The notes below the pieces were generated by a model. It was not told the DNA's origin, searched no databases, and saw only the letters and a list, made by a program, of their open reading frames with translations. From NCBI RefSeq assembly GCF_027580225.2, contig NC_073354.2, forward strand, positions 30,214,001 to 30,278,000: a stretch of DNA of 64,000 nucleotides. The letters are read 5' to 3'. Source of the DNA: Misgurnus anguillicaudatus (lineage: Eukaryota; Chordata; Actinopteri; Cypriniformes; Cobitidae). Made by a program: the position numbers and the translations under genes. The first letter of the stretch is position 1; each line of letters starts with the position of its first letter. Positions 45,430 to 57,933 of this stretch are shown here, in pieces.

Positions 45430-48262
45430 TGTAATTGATGAGATGTAAGCTAATATCTGAAATCAAAATTAAAACTGATTGAAACTGCACTGCTAATCAA
45501 ACCTCTGGATCTAAGAGAGTTGACAGAAATTGAAAGTTGCCATTTCAACTCATTACTATAAATCCAAACAATACCCACAACTGAGCCCAAACAGAGACAT
45601 TGGAAGTGTTTTTTAAACTCCTTGACACAGAGGAGGGGCTTGGGATTTTTGCTGAGTCTTCATCTGTGGTTGTAAAGCAAAATTTGAGCGGCATGTAACA
45701 GGGTCCAGATGGAGCCTCTGTGTGTATGGAAGGGGGTCAGGGGCAGTTCCTATACAGCTGTGGGTTCTTCTGCACCAGGGCAGGGCAGTGGAAAGTCATA
45801 TTATAATCATTGTATGAGGTGAACATTTTCAAAGTACCCAAAAACCAGATGGAGTGGTATAGGAGGGACAGGAAACGTACCGTGTTGGGGAGTTTACACA
45901 CTTGCAAGGTGCCACAGCAGCCCATAGCTAATGTTGCTTTAATTTAATGCTCACCGCTCACATAGTTATTGTGGCATGTTAACTGAGTGTGGTAAAGGAA
46001 AACAGCTGGGAAATGTTGCCCAACAGAGACTGTTGTCACGGTATGGTGTGCCATTTCAGAGCAAACCTACTGCAATTCTTTTGAAGGCATTAGAAATGTT
46101 CTTGATCGAGGGAAACAAATTCGAAACAGAAGTGTGAAAATGTCATAATACAGAAGAAACTCACTGACAAATCTTTCACCGTGTTGTATTTAAACCAGAG
46201 GGATGTTGTACTCGAATCAAGGCGCTTACGGGAACACAAAACAGAGCAAAGCTGTTTGCATGACAGGAAGAGAAAAATGTATACAAGCACAGCTAAAGAT
46301 TAAAAATAAAACTGGAAAACCACTGGCTCATAGGTATTGTATGCTTAAAAAATATATTTATTGTACACTATACACACTAGATAGATAGTATTCCTGTATA
46401 ACTGGTAGTACATTGTGATAGCAGCCCAAAGGCCATGGGTTTAATTCCCAATGATAAATAAATACATATAACTTGAAAAGCTTCTGACAAATTTGTAAGT
46501 TTACAGTATGATGTTATTCCAAACATAGTCTGTTTTTAGCTTGTCTGTCTTGACAATTAAAACACTTGAAGCCATTCACCAAAAGCCAACTGCATGCTAT
46601 AAAGTAGTTAATAGGACATTCCAAAACAATACAAAATGAATTTCCATAATGTTGTTGGAAGCAGAGAACACTGTGAATTAATGTCAAACACATGAAAGCA
46701 GGCATGATGCTTAAACATCAGACATCCTATTTGACTATTGTTTTCAAAATTACGAGGAAAAATTTTATAGGCTTTGAATGAAATGAGAAATCTTTATGAC
46801 CAATGCGGTTAAACAACAAAACGCAGACATTTCTACATGAGTCATTATTTACAAATTTCTATAGTTGGCATCCTATCCAATAAGGCACTGAATCAGTTGT
46901 TGAACTCCACTGCACCACAATAAAGCAAGTTTATTTCACAGCAGATAAAAATAAAGCTCACTTGGACACCTAATGGCTTCCAGACTACTTAAATTATACA
47001 CGCCCACTAAAGATTTCCTAAACACAAAAACCAGAATTTTGTAGGTTTTTGTCCATGAGTGTTTGCTTTGAGGCATTTATTATGATTCTAAACATTAAAA
47101 CGAACTTCTATTACGAATTTATAAACATCAAAACTGTAATTTTTAGCAGATGGTGACATGACTACGAGAGTGAAATTGCGTTTATACAACAGTTCAACTG
47201 CACAAGCGTGTAGATACATTTTGTCTCTTTGTGCGTAACTGCTTTTTCTGTCAGTTTCGAGGCCCATGATGGCAGGTGACGAATTCTTCTAATCAAACGT
47301 TTAAATAGGCGCTATCTCGACTGCAGATTTAAAGATTATACATATATATTCTCACTTAAACTAATCTTAAAACTACATTTTGTGATCCAGAGACAGCAAT
47401 ATTAAAAAAATGCTATTACAACTGTTGGCTAGTGTGATTTCGGTTGGCTAGTTTCAGACAAGGCCACGCGATTTCCGGTAAGGGAGCATAGGGACCAACA
47501 ATGCTCACTGGTTTTTGCATTGCGGGAATTTTTAGGAAATGAATGTTTCAGTGCACTTAAAGGATTTTGTGATTGAGACAGCCCTTAAAATGGCCGACTC
47601 CCTGATCTTACCCAAACTACGCCAAAAAAAATTATAAATTCAAACATAATTTTAAATATATTTCAAAATATACAAAAAATTGCCAAAAAAATATATGTGC
47701 TGAAAATCATTTGAAATATTTTTACAAAAATGTATATTATTTATCTTATATTATATTATCATTTTTCATTTTTTATATTATAAATTATATATTTTAAATT
47801 TTCATTTTTAGTATATTTTTAAAAATATATATATTTTAAAGTATTTTTATTAACATCGCATCGAAAAAAAAAACATACCTTAAAACATAAAAGGTTGGAA
47901 AAGGTTCGAATTCAATTTAAATTGCTCAACTGCAAAAATATACATATATGGTCAAAATTTATGTATTTTATTTAAAAAAAAAAATTGTGAATTTATGTCT
48001 TTTTCACTATGGGGAGATTGTGGTGTTGATTAGTAAAAACTACAACTCCCAATATTGGACTACAACTCTCCCACATGACTTTCACAGGTGCGGCAATCAT
48101 TGTTGATTGTCTTGATGTATCTGAACATAGTTAAGTGATGTGCCGTATTTGTTGTTTGTATACCCTGAAGATGGTCTTTTGACCGAAAGCTTGGAAAGGT
48201 TATTAAAACCTGCTGTTAAGGATTTAAGTGTGCAGACGTCTTTATTTTCATTGACTACTTTA
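45430..48262. other. Intergenic; SINE head at 46398-46455, AT-rich 47640-47870
   Basis: 46398-46455 (TAACTGGTAGTACATTGTGA ... GGGTTTAATTCCCA) is a tRNA-like SINE head with a B-box. 47640-47870 is almost pure A+T. 48165-48215 (CTGAAGATGGTCTTTTGACC) resembles the tail of a fish retroelement. No gene is seen; 45560-46060 looks single copy. Confidence 0.35.
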
Positions 48263-48500
48263 TAGTGATGGGCAGTCCGGCTCTTTCCATAGATTCGGCT
48301 CTTTCGGATCAAGCTCCGGCTCTACATTGTAGTGATGGCAGTCCGGCTCTTTTCATAGATTCGGCTCTTCTGGCTCAGCTCCCTTAGAAGAGCCGGCTCT
48401 TACGGTCCCACCCCTGCCTGCGTCTGAAGATTCGGCTCTGCTCGTTCGCTACAAAGAATCAGCTCTTACAGCCGGCTCGTTCGCGAACGACCCATCACTA
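48263..48500. mobile_element. hAT MITE with 8-bp target duplication
   Basis: The ends TAGTGATGGG and CCCATCACTA are inverted and flanked by CTACTTTA and CTATTTTA (7 of 8 match). The left end is internally duplicated: GCAGTCCGGCTCTTT recurs about 68 bp later at 48339. Confidence 0.8.
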
Positions 48501-48726
48501 CTATTTTATTGTCTGGCACCTTATTGATCGTGAGTGCGGTGTTTCTCTTCTAAAAAATATATTTTAAAAAATTTCTATTCAAAAATATGTTTTAAATATA
48601 TGCTAAATATATATGTAAAAAGTAAAGCTTAATTAAATAATTTTGAACGTGAAAATATATTTAGTTTTAGCCTTCATATTTTAACATATATTTAAAAATT
48701 CGAATTTTACCACCCATAGGCCTACG

Positions 48727-48728
<2 letters not shown>

Positions 48729-48762
<34 letters not shown>

Positions 48763-49035
48763 ATATATATTAGGGCTGTCAAAAGATTAATCGCGATTAA
48801 TCGCATCCAAAATTAAAGTTTGTGTTTACATAACATATGTGTGGGTACTGTGTATAATTATTATTTATATATAAAAACACACCCAATCATGTATGTATTT
48901 AAGAAAAATTGGTTATATTTATGTATAAAATTTGTATATATACCTTAATGTGTGTGTATTTATATATACATAATATTTACACACAGTACACACACATGTT
49001 ATGTAAACATATATATTATATATATATATATATAA
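48729..49035. repeat. Poly(A) run followed by AATCGCGATTAATCGC repeat and TA-rich DNA
   Basis: There are 32 A residues (48729-48760), then TAGGGCTGTCAAAAGATTAA with ATTAATCGCGATTAAT, the end of a common hAT-like fish repeat. (TA)n/(CACA)n sequence follows to 49035. Confidence 0.6.
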
Positions 49036-50735
49036 ACATATTTTTGGCCAGAGGTTTTTTTACATGTTTGTCTATGTTTTATTTTGAGTACATTCCCTGC
49101 TTTTATGCTCCATGGTTTCTCCTGGGGTTGTATTCAAAGATCCAAGATCATATTATTTGGTTCCCAGGTGAATATTATAGCAAACTATTGTGACAGAGCC
49201 AAGAGTTTTTGGGCCGACAGTAAGCATCACATGACTTTGATTTAACTGCTCCCTCTGGTGCAATCCACACACATTCCCCAGCCTTCCGCACATGCCTGAC
49301 CTGCGCCAAGTGTATCTCTCCAAAAATGTCTCAGAAGGAGGAATTTTGCTGTGTTCTACTTCGAATGGCTGAACTTTTTTACCATGTTCTGCTATGTAAA
49401 TGCAAGGCTAATGTTTTAAAGCTATGTTTAAATAACTTGCACTCAAAATTGGCCAGTTGGTAGCTTTTTTTGGATCACGTAACTAGTTTCTAAGTGGTCC
49501 TTTGAAGTGATGCCATAGAAGAACCATTTTTAGTTCCTCAAGGAAGGTTTTAGTCAAAAGAACCATTTCTTATCTTTTTATAATCTGTAGATCCCTTTTC
49601 ACAACACTCCTAAAAATGAAGGGGCCTCACAATGCTAGTTGAATTATTTTTGGCTGTATGGTTCCACAAAGAACATTTAACATCCTGTTTCACAAAAAGG
49701 TTCTTTGTAGTGAAAAATGGTTCTTTAGATTATAAAAAGTAAAAATGGTACTAGACCAACCAAAAACAGCTGTCGTAAAACACAGCTGCCACTTTAAGAT
49801 GATTTAAGATTTTCCAGCAGTGTTAAAAAACAGGGTGAGATAAGGTTTTGCCTGGAAATCTTATGCTAGCGCAGAAACCCGCTGGTGTAAGCTTTGCGTA
49901 CGAGCCAGAAGATTCATTGTTGTCAGTTGGAGAGCTTGAACAGATCAGTAGGTCACGTCTCTGTTGATCTTCTCTAATCACTGTATTAGAGATCTCTGGA
50001 GTGAATCAGCAGTATGAGGTAAACTGCTGAAAGTCAAGCATAACATAAAACATGCAAATCTCCCCACGGGTACGGTTGGAGGTTTATGAAAAATAAAACT
50101 TAGCGTTGCGCTTTAACCCCATTAGTGAGGGTGGAGATCTCCTTTGGTGAAGATAATAGTCACAATAGTTACAACTGTGACTTATTGTAGCTATTTTAAT
50201 GTGTTTGGATATGGGTGTTAAGTATTATTTTGGGTGTTGAAGAAAAACAACAATCTGGCAGTTGACGCAGTTATGAATAACAGGTGTAGCTTATACACAA
50301 ATTGAGAATGATAACATAAATTATCTTGGTAATCTGTTGTGTAATTTAGTTTGACGCATGATGTAATATAAAAATATAATGATGCAGGCGAACAAGCAAA
50401 TAAAATTATTTAAATATGAGACAACGTCCTATTTGAAAATTGCTGGCTGGTCATTTGTTTTTGTTTCAGCACCCAGATTTTACATAATTAGACCTCGAGT
50501 GTCAAGCCAACATGGAATTATACAAAATTATAACTAAATTTAAATCAGATGGTTTTATGCTCTCGGCAGACAACAATTTAACTCATTGAGGCAGTTTTCC
50601 AGACAGGGTTTAGATTAATCCACCACTAGGCCTTAGTTATATTAGGACATTTAAGTCGTTTTTACAAACATACCTTACAAAAAACAATACTGGTGTGAAT
50701 CTTGACACAAAACAATGGCACTGATGGTTCTCAAA
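49036..50735. other. Intergenic; MITE-like AGAACCATT block 49490-49750
   Basis: Repeated GAACCATTT, GGTTCTTT and inverted forms between 49490 and 49750 suggest a degenerate short inverted-repeat element. Otherwise nothing is recognised. Confidence 0.35.
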
Positions 50736-50800
50736 CTGGTGGGGGGGGGGGGGGGGGCGCGAGATGGTGCCAGGGGGCCCTAGTTTTATGACATTTTATA
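50720..50800. repeat. Poly(G) run in a TGGTTCTCAAACTGG element end
   Basis: GATGGTTCTCAAACTGGT followed by 17 G (50741-50757) resembles a hAT terminus. The matching end is not found. Confidence 0.5.
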
Positions 50801-50897
50801 AAATACATTAATTTATTATAAATTAGGTGTAATGAAACCTCAGATTAATAAGGGTACTAACCAACAGCAATACGTTGTATAATTTAGTTTTGTTTAA

Positions 50898-51263
50898 AGG
50901 TGCAGTGTGTAAATTTTAGTGGCATCTTGTGGTGAGGTTGTGAAATGCAACCAACGGCTCAATCCACTGCTCACCTCTTGCTTTTGAAACACATAGAAAA
51001 GCTACGGTAGCCGCCACCGGACAAACATGTCTTCGTCGGAGACAACTTAGTAAAAAAATTTGTCTGTTAAGGGATGGCTGCACAAAATGGCGACTTCCAT
51101 GTAAGGGGACCCTCTGTGTATGTAGATAAAACGTCTCATTCTAAGGCAATAAAAACATAACGGTTGATTATAAAAAGGTCTTTATACACCTCTGATAATA
51201 TAGTTTTGTATATTATTTTGCATTTCTGTCTAGAGATCCTTCTAAAAATTACACGCTGCACCT
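50898..51263. mobile_element. TTAA-flanked MITE, copy 1
   Basis: The ends AGGTGCAGTGTGTAAATTTT and AATTACACGCTGCACCT are inverted, with TTAA at 50894-50897 and 51264-51267. A second copy, interrupted, lies at 55162-56701. Confidence 0.88.
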
Positions 51264-51539
51264 TTAATTAAAATGATTACATTTTAGAATGTTTTATATC
51301 AGGGCAAGGTGTTATTAAATTAAGGCAGCTCAGAAAATGCATTTTAGTCTGGGACTACCATAGCATAAGCCCTGTCCGGGAAACCGCTCCCTATGGTTAG
51401 CACAAATCATGTTCTTTGTTGCAAGCAAACTCGCATTTTATTGTAGTCTGGTTCACATTTTCTTATTATGTAGTTTTGTTTATAGAGGATGTTAAAGACA
51501 TGTCATGTAACATATGTTGTGCATCAACATATTACATTA

Positions 51540-51683
51540 AATTTATGCATTTGGCAGATGCTTTTATCCAAAGCGGAGTGCATTCAAGCTTTACTTTTTA
51601 TCAGTATGCCTGGATTAAACCCATGACTTTTTGCGCTGCTAGCGGCCTAGCGCAATGCTCTACAAGTTGAGCTACAGGAACAC
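51540..51683 (-). mobile_element. tRNA-derived SINE, near complete
   Basis: On the - strand it reads a tRNA-like head TAGCTCAACTTGTAGAGCAT (A-box region) and GGGTTTAATCC (B-box region), then the tail CGCTTTGGATAAAAGCATCT and GCCAAATGCATAAATTT. It is a Pol III retroelement, not a functional tRNA gene: the folding is disrupted and there is no anticodon stem. Confidence 0.75.
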
Positions 51684-51821
51684 ATTTGCCTAATTTGGCC
51701 ACTATAAACAACAGATTAATTTATGAAAATAATATTGAGTTTGAATTGGCAGACAGGCCTTTGATGTCAACAACAAAAGATAAAGAAATGGATGTAAAGA
51801 TGTATTTTGCTCTCCTAACTA

Positions 51822-52000
51822 GGGCTGCAACTAACGATTATTTTCGTAATCGATTAATCAGTCGATTATTTTTCGATTAATCGACTAATCGGAGTTTTAC
51901 TAATATAAAATTTTTGATTTAGATATTTTAAGCCTTAAATAAAAAAGTTTGTGCAGCTTTTAAATAGTAAAACATCTTTAAATGTAAAAATATCAATTAA
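51822..52000. mobile_element. hAT-like repeat end
   Basis: TAGGGCTGCAACTAACGATT followed by ATCGATTAATC repeats is the left end of a common fish hAT MITE. No right end is found. Confidence 0.5.
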
Positions 52001-52382
52001 CAAAATTTATTACGTTTTTGGGATGTGTTGAGAATTTCCCCACATATTAATAAACTAATTTTAATCTTTAACTTTAGTCCTTGATGAATATTATATTTGT
52101 TATTAACAAAATAAATAAGCCGTTATGATATGAAAGTGGTGATATACATGCAGTGTTACAGTAATAAAAACTTGGATTTCCCCCTTACTTTAAAACAGAT
52201 GCTTGTTGTTTCATTACTATTTTTATGAAAATCTAACAACAATTAAACAAATACAAAGTCACTTATATTAAAGGAAATTAACCCCTTTATTAACCAGCGT
52301 TTGTTTGCATTTTTATTTCCGTGCTTTTAACCAAGCTGGTCAGCTGGCCAGAAGATCCCCTGAATAAACGTGCAGCTTGCGT

Positions 52383-52656
52383 ACACTCTAAGAAAGGATG
52401 TGTTAATTTTAACACATTGTTTTGTGTTAAACTATTTAACACATTATGTGTTATTTTAACACATTGTGTGTCATTTGGTGTAGAATGTGAGCTTAAATAA
52501 ATGAAATGGACAACACAAGATGTGTTAAAACAACACAAAGTGTGTTATTCCAAAAATAACACAGAGATGTGTTAAGTTAAGGACAACACACTAGATGTGT
52601 TGTCCTTAACTAGACACAAGATGTGTTAATTTAACACATTCATTTTAAGAGTGTAT
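52383..52656. mobile_element. MITE built of TGTGTTAA motifs
   Basis: The left end ACACTCTAAGAAAGGATGTG and the right end ATTCATTTTAAGAGTGT are inverted. The interior is many GTGTTA/AACAC words and a hairpin AGGACAACACACTAGATGTG and complement (52580-52610). Confidence 0.7.
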
Positions 52657-52685
52657 GAAGTAAAAGTGCGCTTGCGCTGTATTAA

Positions 52686-53204
52686 AGGTCACGTTCTTTC
52701 TGATCCCATTTTTTAAACCCTAGTTACTGTGCAATGCTGCTATAATAGCATAAATAATACCTGTAAAATTATAAACCTCAAAGTTCACTGCCAGGCGATA
52801 TATCTTCTTTAACAGAATTCACCTTTCAAAGCCTACAACGAATGGCCGGTTTGGACTACAGCACTCTACTTCCTGCTTTAATGACGTCAGTAGAACAGTT
52901 TTTTGACTAAACTCCGCCCACAGGAATACATCAGTCGCCAGCTAAGCTAACAGCAAGCTAAGTTGCTATCGAATCACAACACACTAAACAAACTACACAA
53001 TCAGAACTCGATACGTATTTCTGAATGAGGGACTTCATAAAACAAGGAAGACATCAGCCCCTTTTGAGGATATTGAAAACAGCGCTATACAGATAAGTAA
53101 ATTCTGTGAAAAATACTGCGTTTTTTACACGTGAAACATGAACACGTTATATTGTGCACTGTAAACACAATCAAAGCTTCAAAAACACAGAAAGAACGTG
53201 AGCT
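52686..53204. mobile_element. TTAA-flanked inverted-repeat element
   Basis: The ends AGGTCACGTTCTTTCTG and CAGAAAGAACGTGAGCT are inverted, bounded by TTAA (52682-52685, 53205-53208). It has no open coding region. It abuts another MITE piece at 53220-53345. Confidence 0.8.
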
Positions 53205-53388
53205 TTAAGAAACAGCACCTGACTTTTTCGGGGCTGTTTACACTTGGTATTAAGATGTGTTTTCATTATATAGATCACAAGTGGACGAGAGAGACACATC
53301 ACGTTTACACCTGGTATTTAATTCCGTCTCTTTTGTCCACTTTCGACAAAAAAGATAGAAAGGTTTTTATCGATTTGTTGTTGCATGA

Positions 53389-53601
53389 CTCTCAGAAAAA
53401 AGGTACAGAAGCTGTTGGTGGGACAGTATACCCTTTAAAAAAAAATTATAATATTTACCACTTTGGTATGTACCTTTGAGCTACCAGTATGTATCTTTAA
53501 GGTACCAATGTATACCTTTTAGGTACAAAAGTGTACTTTTTGAAAAGGCACCTGCCCAGTGATAACTTTTGTACCTTCTTGTACCTTTTTCTGAGAGTGT
53601 T
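53389..53601. mobile_element. MITE with ACTCTCAGAAAAAGGTAC ends
   Basis: ACTCTCAGAAAAAAGGTACA at the left and TGTACCTTTTTCTGAGAGT at the right are inverted. The middle is a run of GGTACCAATGTATACC-like words. Confidence 0.75.
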
Positions 53602-53605
53602 GTTA

Positions 53606-54460
53606 GCTCCATTCAATTATTTAATTCCTCCTTTAGAGACATTTTTGTAGAAATATACATGGACTTCAATTCATCAGGGATAAAATATTTTTACATTTTC
53701 ATAACATTATATATTATAAAGAAATAAACAAAGATCATCATGCACTACCAGACTGTTTTATGAGTTCACGAAGTAGCTGAGTTTACAGTTTAAAATTGCA
53801 ATCTCACACATCATAATCATGACCTGTTGACCATTTCTAAAGTCTTGCGCAGCAGTATAAAAGGAAGGCCTAGCAGTTTATTTCCTTATTGTTTGGGCTA
53901 TTTTCTCTTCCCAACAGTGCAGAAAGTGTTCAAACGACCCCATGTGTACACCACATTTCTGTGCATCAGAGTGGCCAATGTCCAAGCGGTTCTTCACTGC
54001 CCCAGTTTTATGACTTTGTTTGCTTTTGTTGAAGACTCCAGCTGGTCTGGTTTCCTCAGAGGACCACAGTACAGGGCACATCCCTTATAATTTGTGCAGT
54101 GGTCCACACTTCTCTCTTCATTGTGTGATGTGTGTGGTCCTTGTTTTGGCCGCAGTGTGTGCTTATAGCCAACAAAGATGTAAAGTATAGCTGACAGTTC
54201 CTGGTTTATGCCCCAGGCAACATTTAGAGGCTTTTTTCTAAACATGAGGTTAATGGAGCAGACAGGTTATGTGTGGCAGACCCCCAGTCATGCAGCGGAG
54301 GTCTAACCTGACTGTGACGGCAAAGGATTGGACAAAATGAGTGCGTGTTAGGGTTCGACAATGCTTCCCCACTTTTTTTTGTAATTAAACACTTTTTTTT
54401 TGTGTTTCAATACTTTTTGCATTTACAACTATTATATGCATTAGCATTATTCCTATCAAT
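53606..54460. other. Possibly single-copy stretch with a TATA-like site
   Basis: CAGTATAAAAGGAAGGCC at about 53852 looks like a TATA box, and the next 450 bp are less AT-rich than the surroundings. No exon can be assigned. It may be an unrecognised promoter, a non-coding RNA or chance. Confidence 0.3.
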
Positions 54461-54782
54461 TCATAGACAGGGTTCCCACGAGTCTCTAAAGTCCTTGAAA
54501 GTTTGTAAATTTGGGGGGAAATTCAAGGCCCTGGGAAGTTTGTGAAAATAAACATATATAAATACAGGTCATTGAAAGTGCTTGAATCTATTTTATGCAA
54601 GAAGTTTTCTGGGGGAAAAAATCCATATTATTCCCTGTGTAGTGTAGGATAATATCATAAAAATTCTAGACTTTTTAACCACACATGCTAAACTGTTTGA
54701 TTTAAATGCTTATATCTTCTGTATGCGAATGTTGATTCATACCAAAATGCTTTTTTGCAAAGTTGTGTTTGACACATGAAAA

Positions 54783-55070
54783 CGTCTCGGGTTACGTATG
54801 TAACTGTTGTACCCTGAGAAGGGAACGAGACGCTGCGTCTCCCTTGCCATACTTCCTGCATCCCTGTAACGCCGTCTTTGGCAATATTTCAGATAGCGAT
54901 ATACTTCCTGTCTCCCGCGTCACCCTGTCTTTGTTCTTAAGCCTCAACATTGGTTGAATTTGATATACACATTCAGACGCACTTACCCCTGGAGGCGTCC
55001 CCAAAGTGCCACCGCAGTGACGCAGCGCAAGTTCCCTCGAAAGAGAACTGTAACAATGTATCTTAAAACG
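54783..55070. mobile_element. GTCTCGGGTTACGTATGTAA element
   Basis: CGTCTCGGGTTACGTATGTA and GAGAAGGGAACGAGACGCTG are hallmarks of a cyprinid repeat that I recognise by sequence. It is inserted in the outer element. Exact ends are uncertain. Confidence 0.55.
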
Positions 55071-55161
55071 TAACACGATGTAACGTTGCTCTCACTTGAA
55101 ATGTGAATTTGAAGGTATTGGACCTGGAAAGTCCTTGAAAGGTCCTTGAATTTGAAGTTAA

Positions 55162-56701
55162 AGGTGCAGTGTGTAAATTTTAGCAGTATCTACTGGTGAG
55201 GTTGCGAATTGCAACCAACGTCTCAGTCCACTGCTCACCCATCGCTTTTAAAACGCATAGAGAAGCTATGATAGCCGCCACCGGAAAATGTCATCATCGG
55301 AGACAACTTGGCGACTTCCATGTAAGGGGACTCTCAGTGTATGTAGATAAAAACATCTCATTCTAAGGCAGGGGTCTCAAACTCAAACTGGCTTGGGGCC
55401 ATTTCTGAGACTGACATTTCATCAGAGGGCCGCAGAGCTATTTTAACGTTCAAAAAAGTACAATATTTCTTTAAAATATTTTTTAATGTATAATAATGCT
55501 TGAAAATATATAAACAGTGTTTTTTATTTTTTAATATACATTATTTTATAAAAGTAAGTAAATATTTTCTTAACCTTATTAGGCTTTGAATTATTAACTA
55601 AGGCCTATTAAAACTAACAAATTTAATTCCTATACATTTATAAACTATTATAAAAAAATTACCAACAGTACGTGTTTCTGTTTTTATTTATTTTTGACTG
55701 TTTTCAGTCATAGTATTGACTTCATTATGTTCCTTTTTGTTATTCCACCGTTTTAATGAATTTGCTATTATATTTAGAAAAATATTAATAAGTGAAAGTG
55801 ATCCTAAAACATTTGGATGGGTAGTCAATGTTACATAAGCTAGTTGGACAGTAAAAATAAATAATACTGCTCTATGTATAAGCAAGCAAGATAATAATGT
55901 ATTATACTTCATATATATTTCATTATATATAAAAGTGTACATACTTGTATCCTCTGTAATTTCTCCTCATCTTTCCTCTTTCCTAACCTGGGTACTTTGA
56001 TGGGTCATTTTCTCATCCGTAGTTTAATATTAAACTGTTGCAGTACATCTCCCACTGCGGTGTCTCCATTAGAAGCTGTGACTTGATGTGAACTACGGTA
56101 ATAACCCCACAGCAGCTCTTCTCTGAGTAACAGAGTATCCACCCGGAAGTAACAAATCTTCTCTGGACAAACACTACAAAGTCGCGATCAGATGAACTGA
56201 TCGCATTGTGACAATGATATAATTGACGCGAGAGGAATTAAAATCCGATCACGCATTCCGTTACCCTCGCCATCACGGAGCGCGCGCTCGTGGCTGCGTA
56301 GCAACGGATGACGCGATCCCACGCTGCGCAACCTCCGCTCCCAAGCAAGCACTTTGAAAAGTAAACATACTTTAAGAAACGCCTCGACTCGTTTTAACTC
56401 GCGTTGTTAGACACGACATGTGACCGAACCCTTAAACGTTTAAATAAAAAAAACGAATTTAAATAAAAATCTTTCTGCGGGCCAGATTACGTTATATTGT
56501 TGAAAGGTGACGCGGGCCGCAGAGAGGGGGAGGGCGGGCCGCAAATGGCCCGCGGGCCGGGAGTTTGAGACCACTGTTCTAAGGTAATAAAAACATAACG
56601 GTTCATTATAAAAAGGTCTTTATACACCCCTCAAAGTATAGTTTTGTATATTATTTTGCATTTCTGTCAAGAGATCCTTTTAAAAACTACACACTGCACC
56701 T
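55162..56701. mobile_element. TTAA-flanked MITE, copy 2, interrupted by a hAT element
   Basis: It is the same family as 50898-51263, with TTAA at 55158-55161 and 56702-56705. Its two halves (55162-55368, 56577-56701) align to copy 1 on either side of the hAT insertion. Confidence 0.9.
55369..56576. mobile_element. hAT element nested in a MITE
   Basis: CAGGGGTCTCAAACTC and GAGTTTGAGACCACTG are inverted ends, flanked by a perfect TTCTAAGG duplication (55361-55368, 56577-56584). It is 1208 bp with no transposase frame, and GC-rich near the right end (CGGGCCGC). Confidence 0.93.
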
Positions 56702-56729
56702 TTAACTAAGGTGTGGGAATCCTGATAGA

Positions 56730-57365
56730 GTACTTAATTTTCCTAATAAGTGTATATTTTCCTGAATTAATCTTGCTTTAACATATTAGTTTGATTAACT
56801 AACAGTGAGCATACTTATAACTAGACAAAAATAGACCTACATCAAAACTGTACAGTACTGTAGGTGCCCCCATCCAAAAAGCATGATTAAGTCTCTCTGT
56901 AACATTGCTATAATTTCATACCAGAACAATATTACTTTAATTTAATTAGCTTTAATACAAGTAATTCATTGTAAGTGTGTCTTTGAAAAGGTCTGTTCGG
57001 TAATAGTGCCATATTGGCTCAAAAAGAATGTGACTGAATCTTTCCTATAAACACAAACCAGAAACATCCGACCAGCGGAGGACATCTGAGGTGGTTATCC
57101 AAGGTCATTTTTTCCAGCTTGGCCGTAGACAGGAGACGCCTCTCCTGCAGAATAACTTCATTATTTTGTGTCCGCCTGTGCCATGCCAACTGTGCTAGCT
57201 CTTGTTGAGAGGATCTGGTCTGACTGTCAGCAACTTTTCTACTTGCTGAACCACAACATAGATCATTGTGCTATTGTTATTATTGCACTAAATTGATTTG
57301 CTCTTTTTTGTATAAAGGAACCTTTTAGGCTGTGAATTATACTTAAGTAGGCTATTTATTGTGAT
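56730..57365. other. Intergenic stretch, possibly single copy 57040-57260
   Basis: No repeat family is recognised, and no exon. Confidence 0.3.
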
Positions 57366-57680
57366 AATTTTTCAGTTGTCTGAGGGTGAATCCCATTTCG
57401 AAGGCTGCGTCCTCCGAAGGCCGTATTTGAAGGTTAATGACGTCACCGCGCCGCAACGAAGACGCATCCTCAAATGCATCCTTTGTTTTCCTTGAACTGA
57501 AGGATACATAAGACGGATAATTCACAGGCTGAATCCCAAACCGCCTACTTCCATACTATATAGTACGCAAAAAGCGCTACTTTGCGTACTATATAGTATG
57601 GAAGTAGGCGGGTTGGGATTCAGCCATAACCTTGGATATCCCATGATTCAATGCGCGCCTGTGACGTCTGGGTATTACTT
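57366..57680. mobile_element. MITE containing a 99-bp palindrome
   Basis: 57527-57625 is a near-perfect hairpin: GGCTGAATCCCAA, then CGCCTACTTCCATACTATAT, a small loop, and the complement. It is inserted in another element beginning TGAATCCCATTTCGAAGG. Confidence 0.8.
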
Positions 57681-57885
57681 TCATAACTGTAGTTAAATAA
57701 AACGGTATATTTTGCAAGGTCCTTGTCACGGTTTTACTTTACTAAATGATGTTTTAATGATGTTAATTAATATTATTACTGTAATAATGTGCATGCTGTG
57801 TTTTAATGGGATTCATCCATACAATTTCTAATAATGAAGATCGTATTTAAAGCACTTCATTTGGCCAAATTCTTTGTGCATCTCT

Positions 57886-57886
<1 letters not shown>

Positions 57887-57933
<47 letters not shown>
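57887..57933. repeat. (AAT)n microsatellite
   Basis: There are about 15 perfect TAA trinucleotides. They account for the poly-Ile open frame on the - strand. Confidence 0.95.

Larger units (their letters stand above)
54468..56724. mobile_element. Outer element of a multi-level transposon nest
   Basis: The left end CAGGGTTCCCAC and the right end GTGGGAATCCTG are inverted, and ATAGA lies on both sides (54463-54467, 56725-56729). Non-nested parts (54468-54780, about 55080-55161, 56706-56724) share AAAGTCCTTGAAAG-like words. It is interrupted by elements at 54783-55070 and 55162-56701. Confidence 0.65.

Noticed and set aside
51540..51683. Possible tRNA gene on the - strand
   Set aside because: The A- and B-box regions are present, but a SINE tail follows and the arms do not fold as a tRNA.
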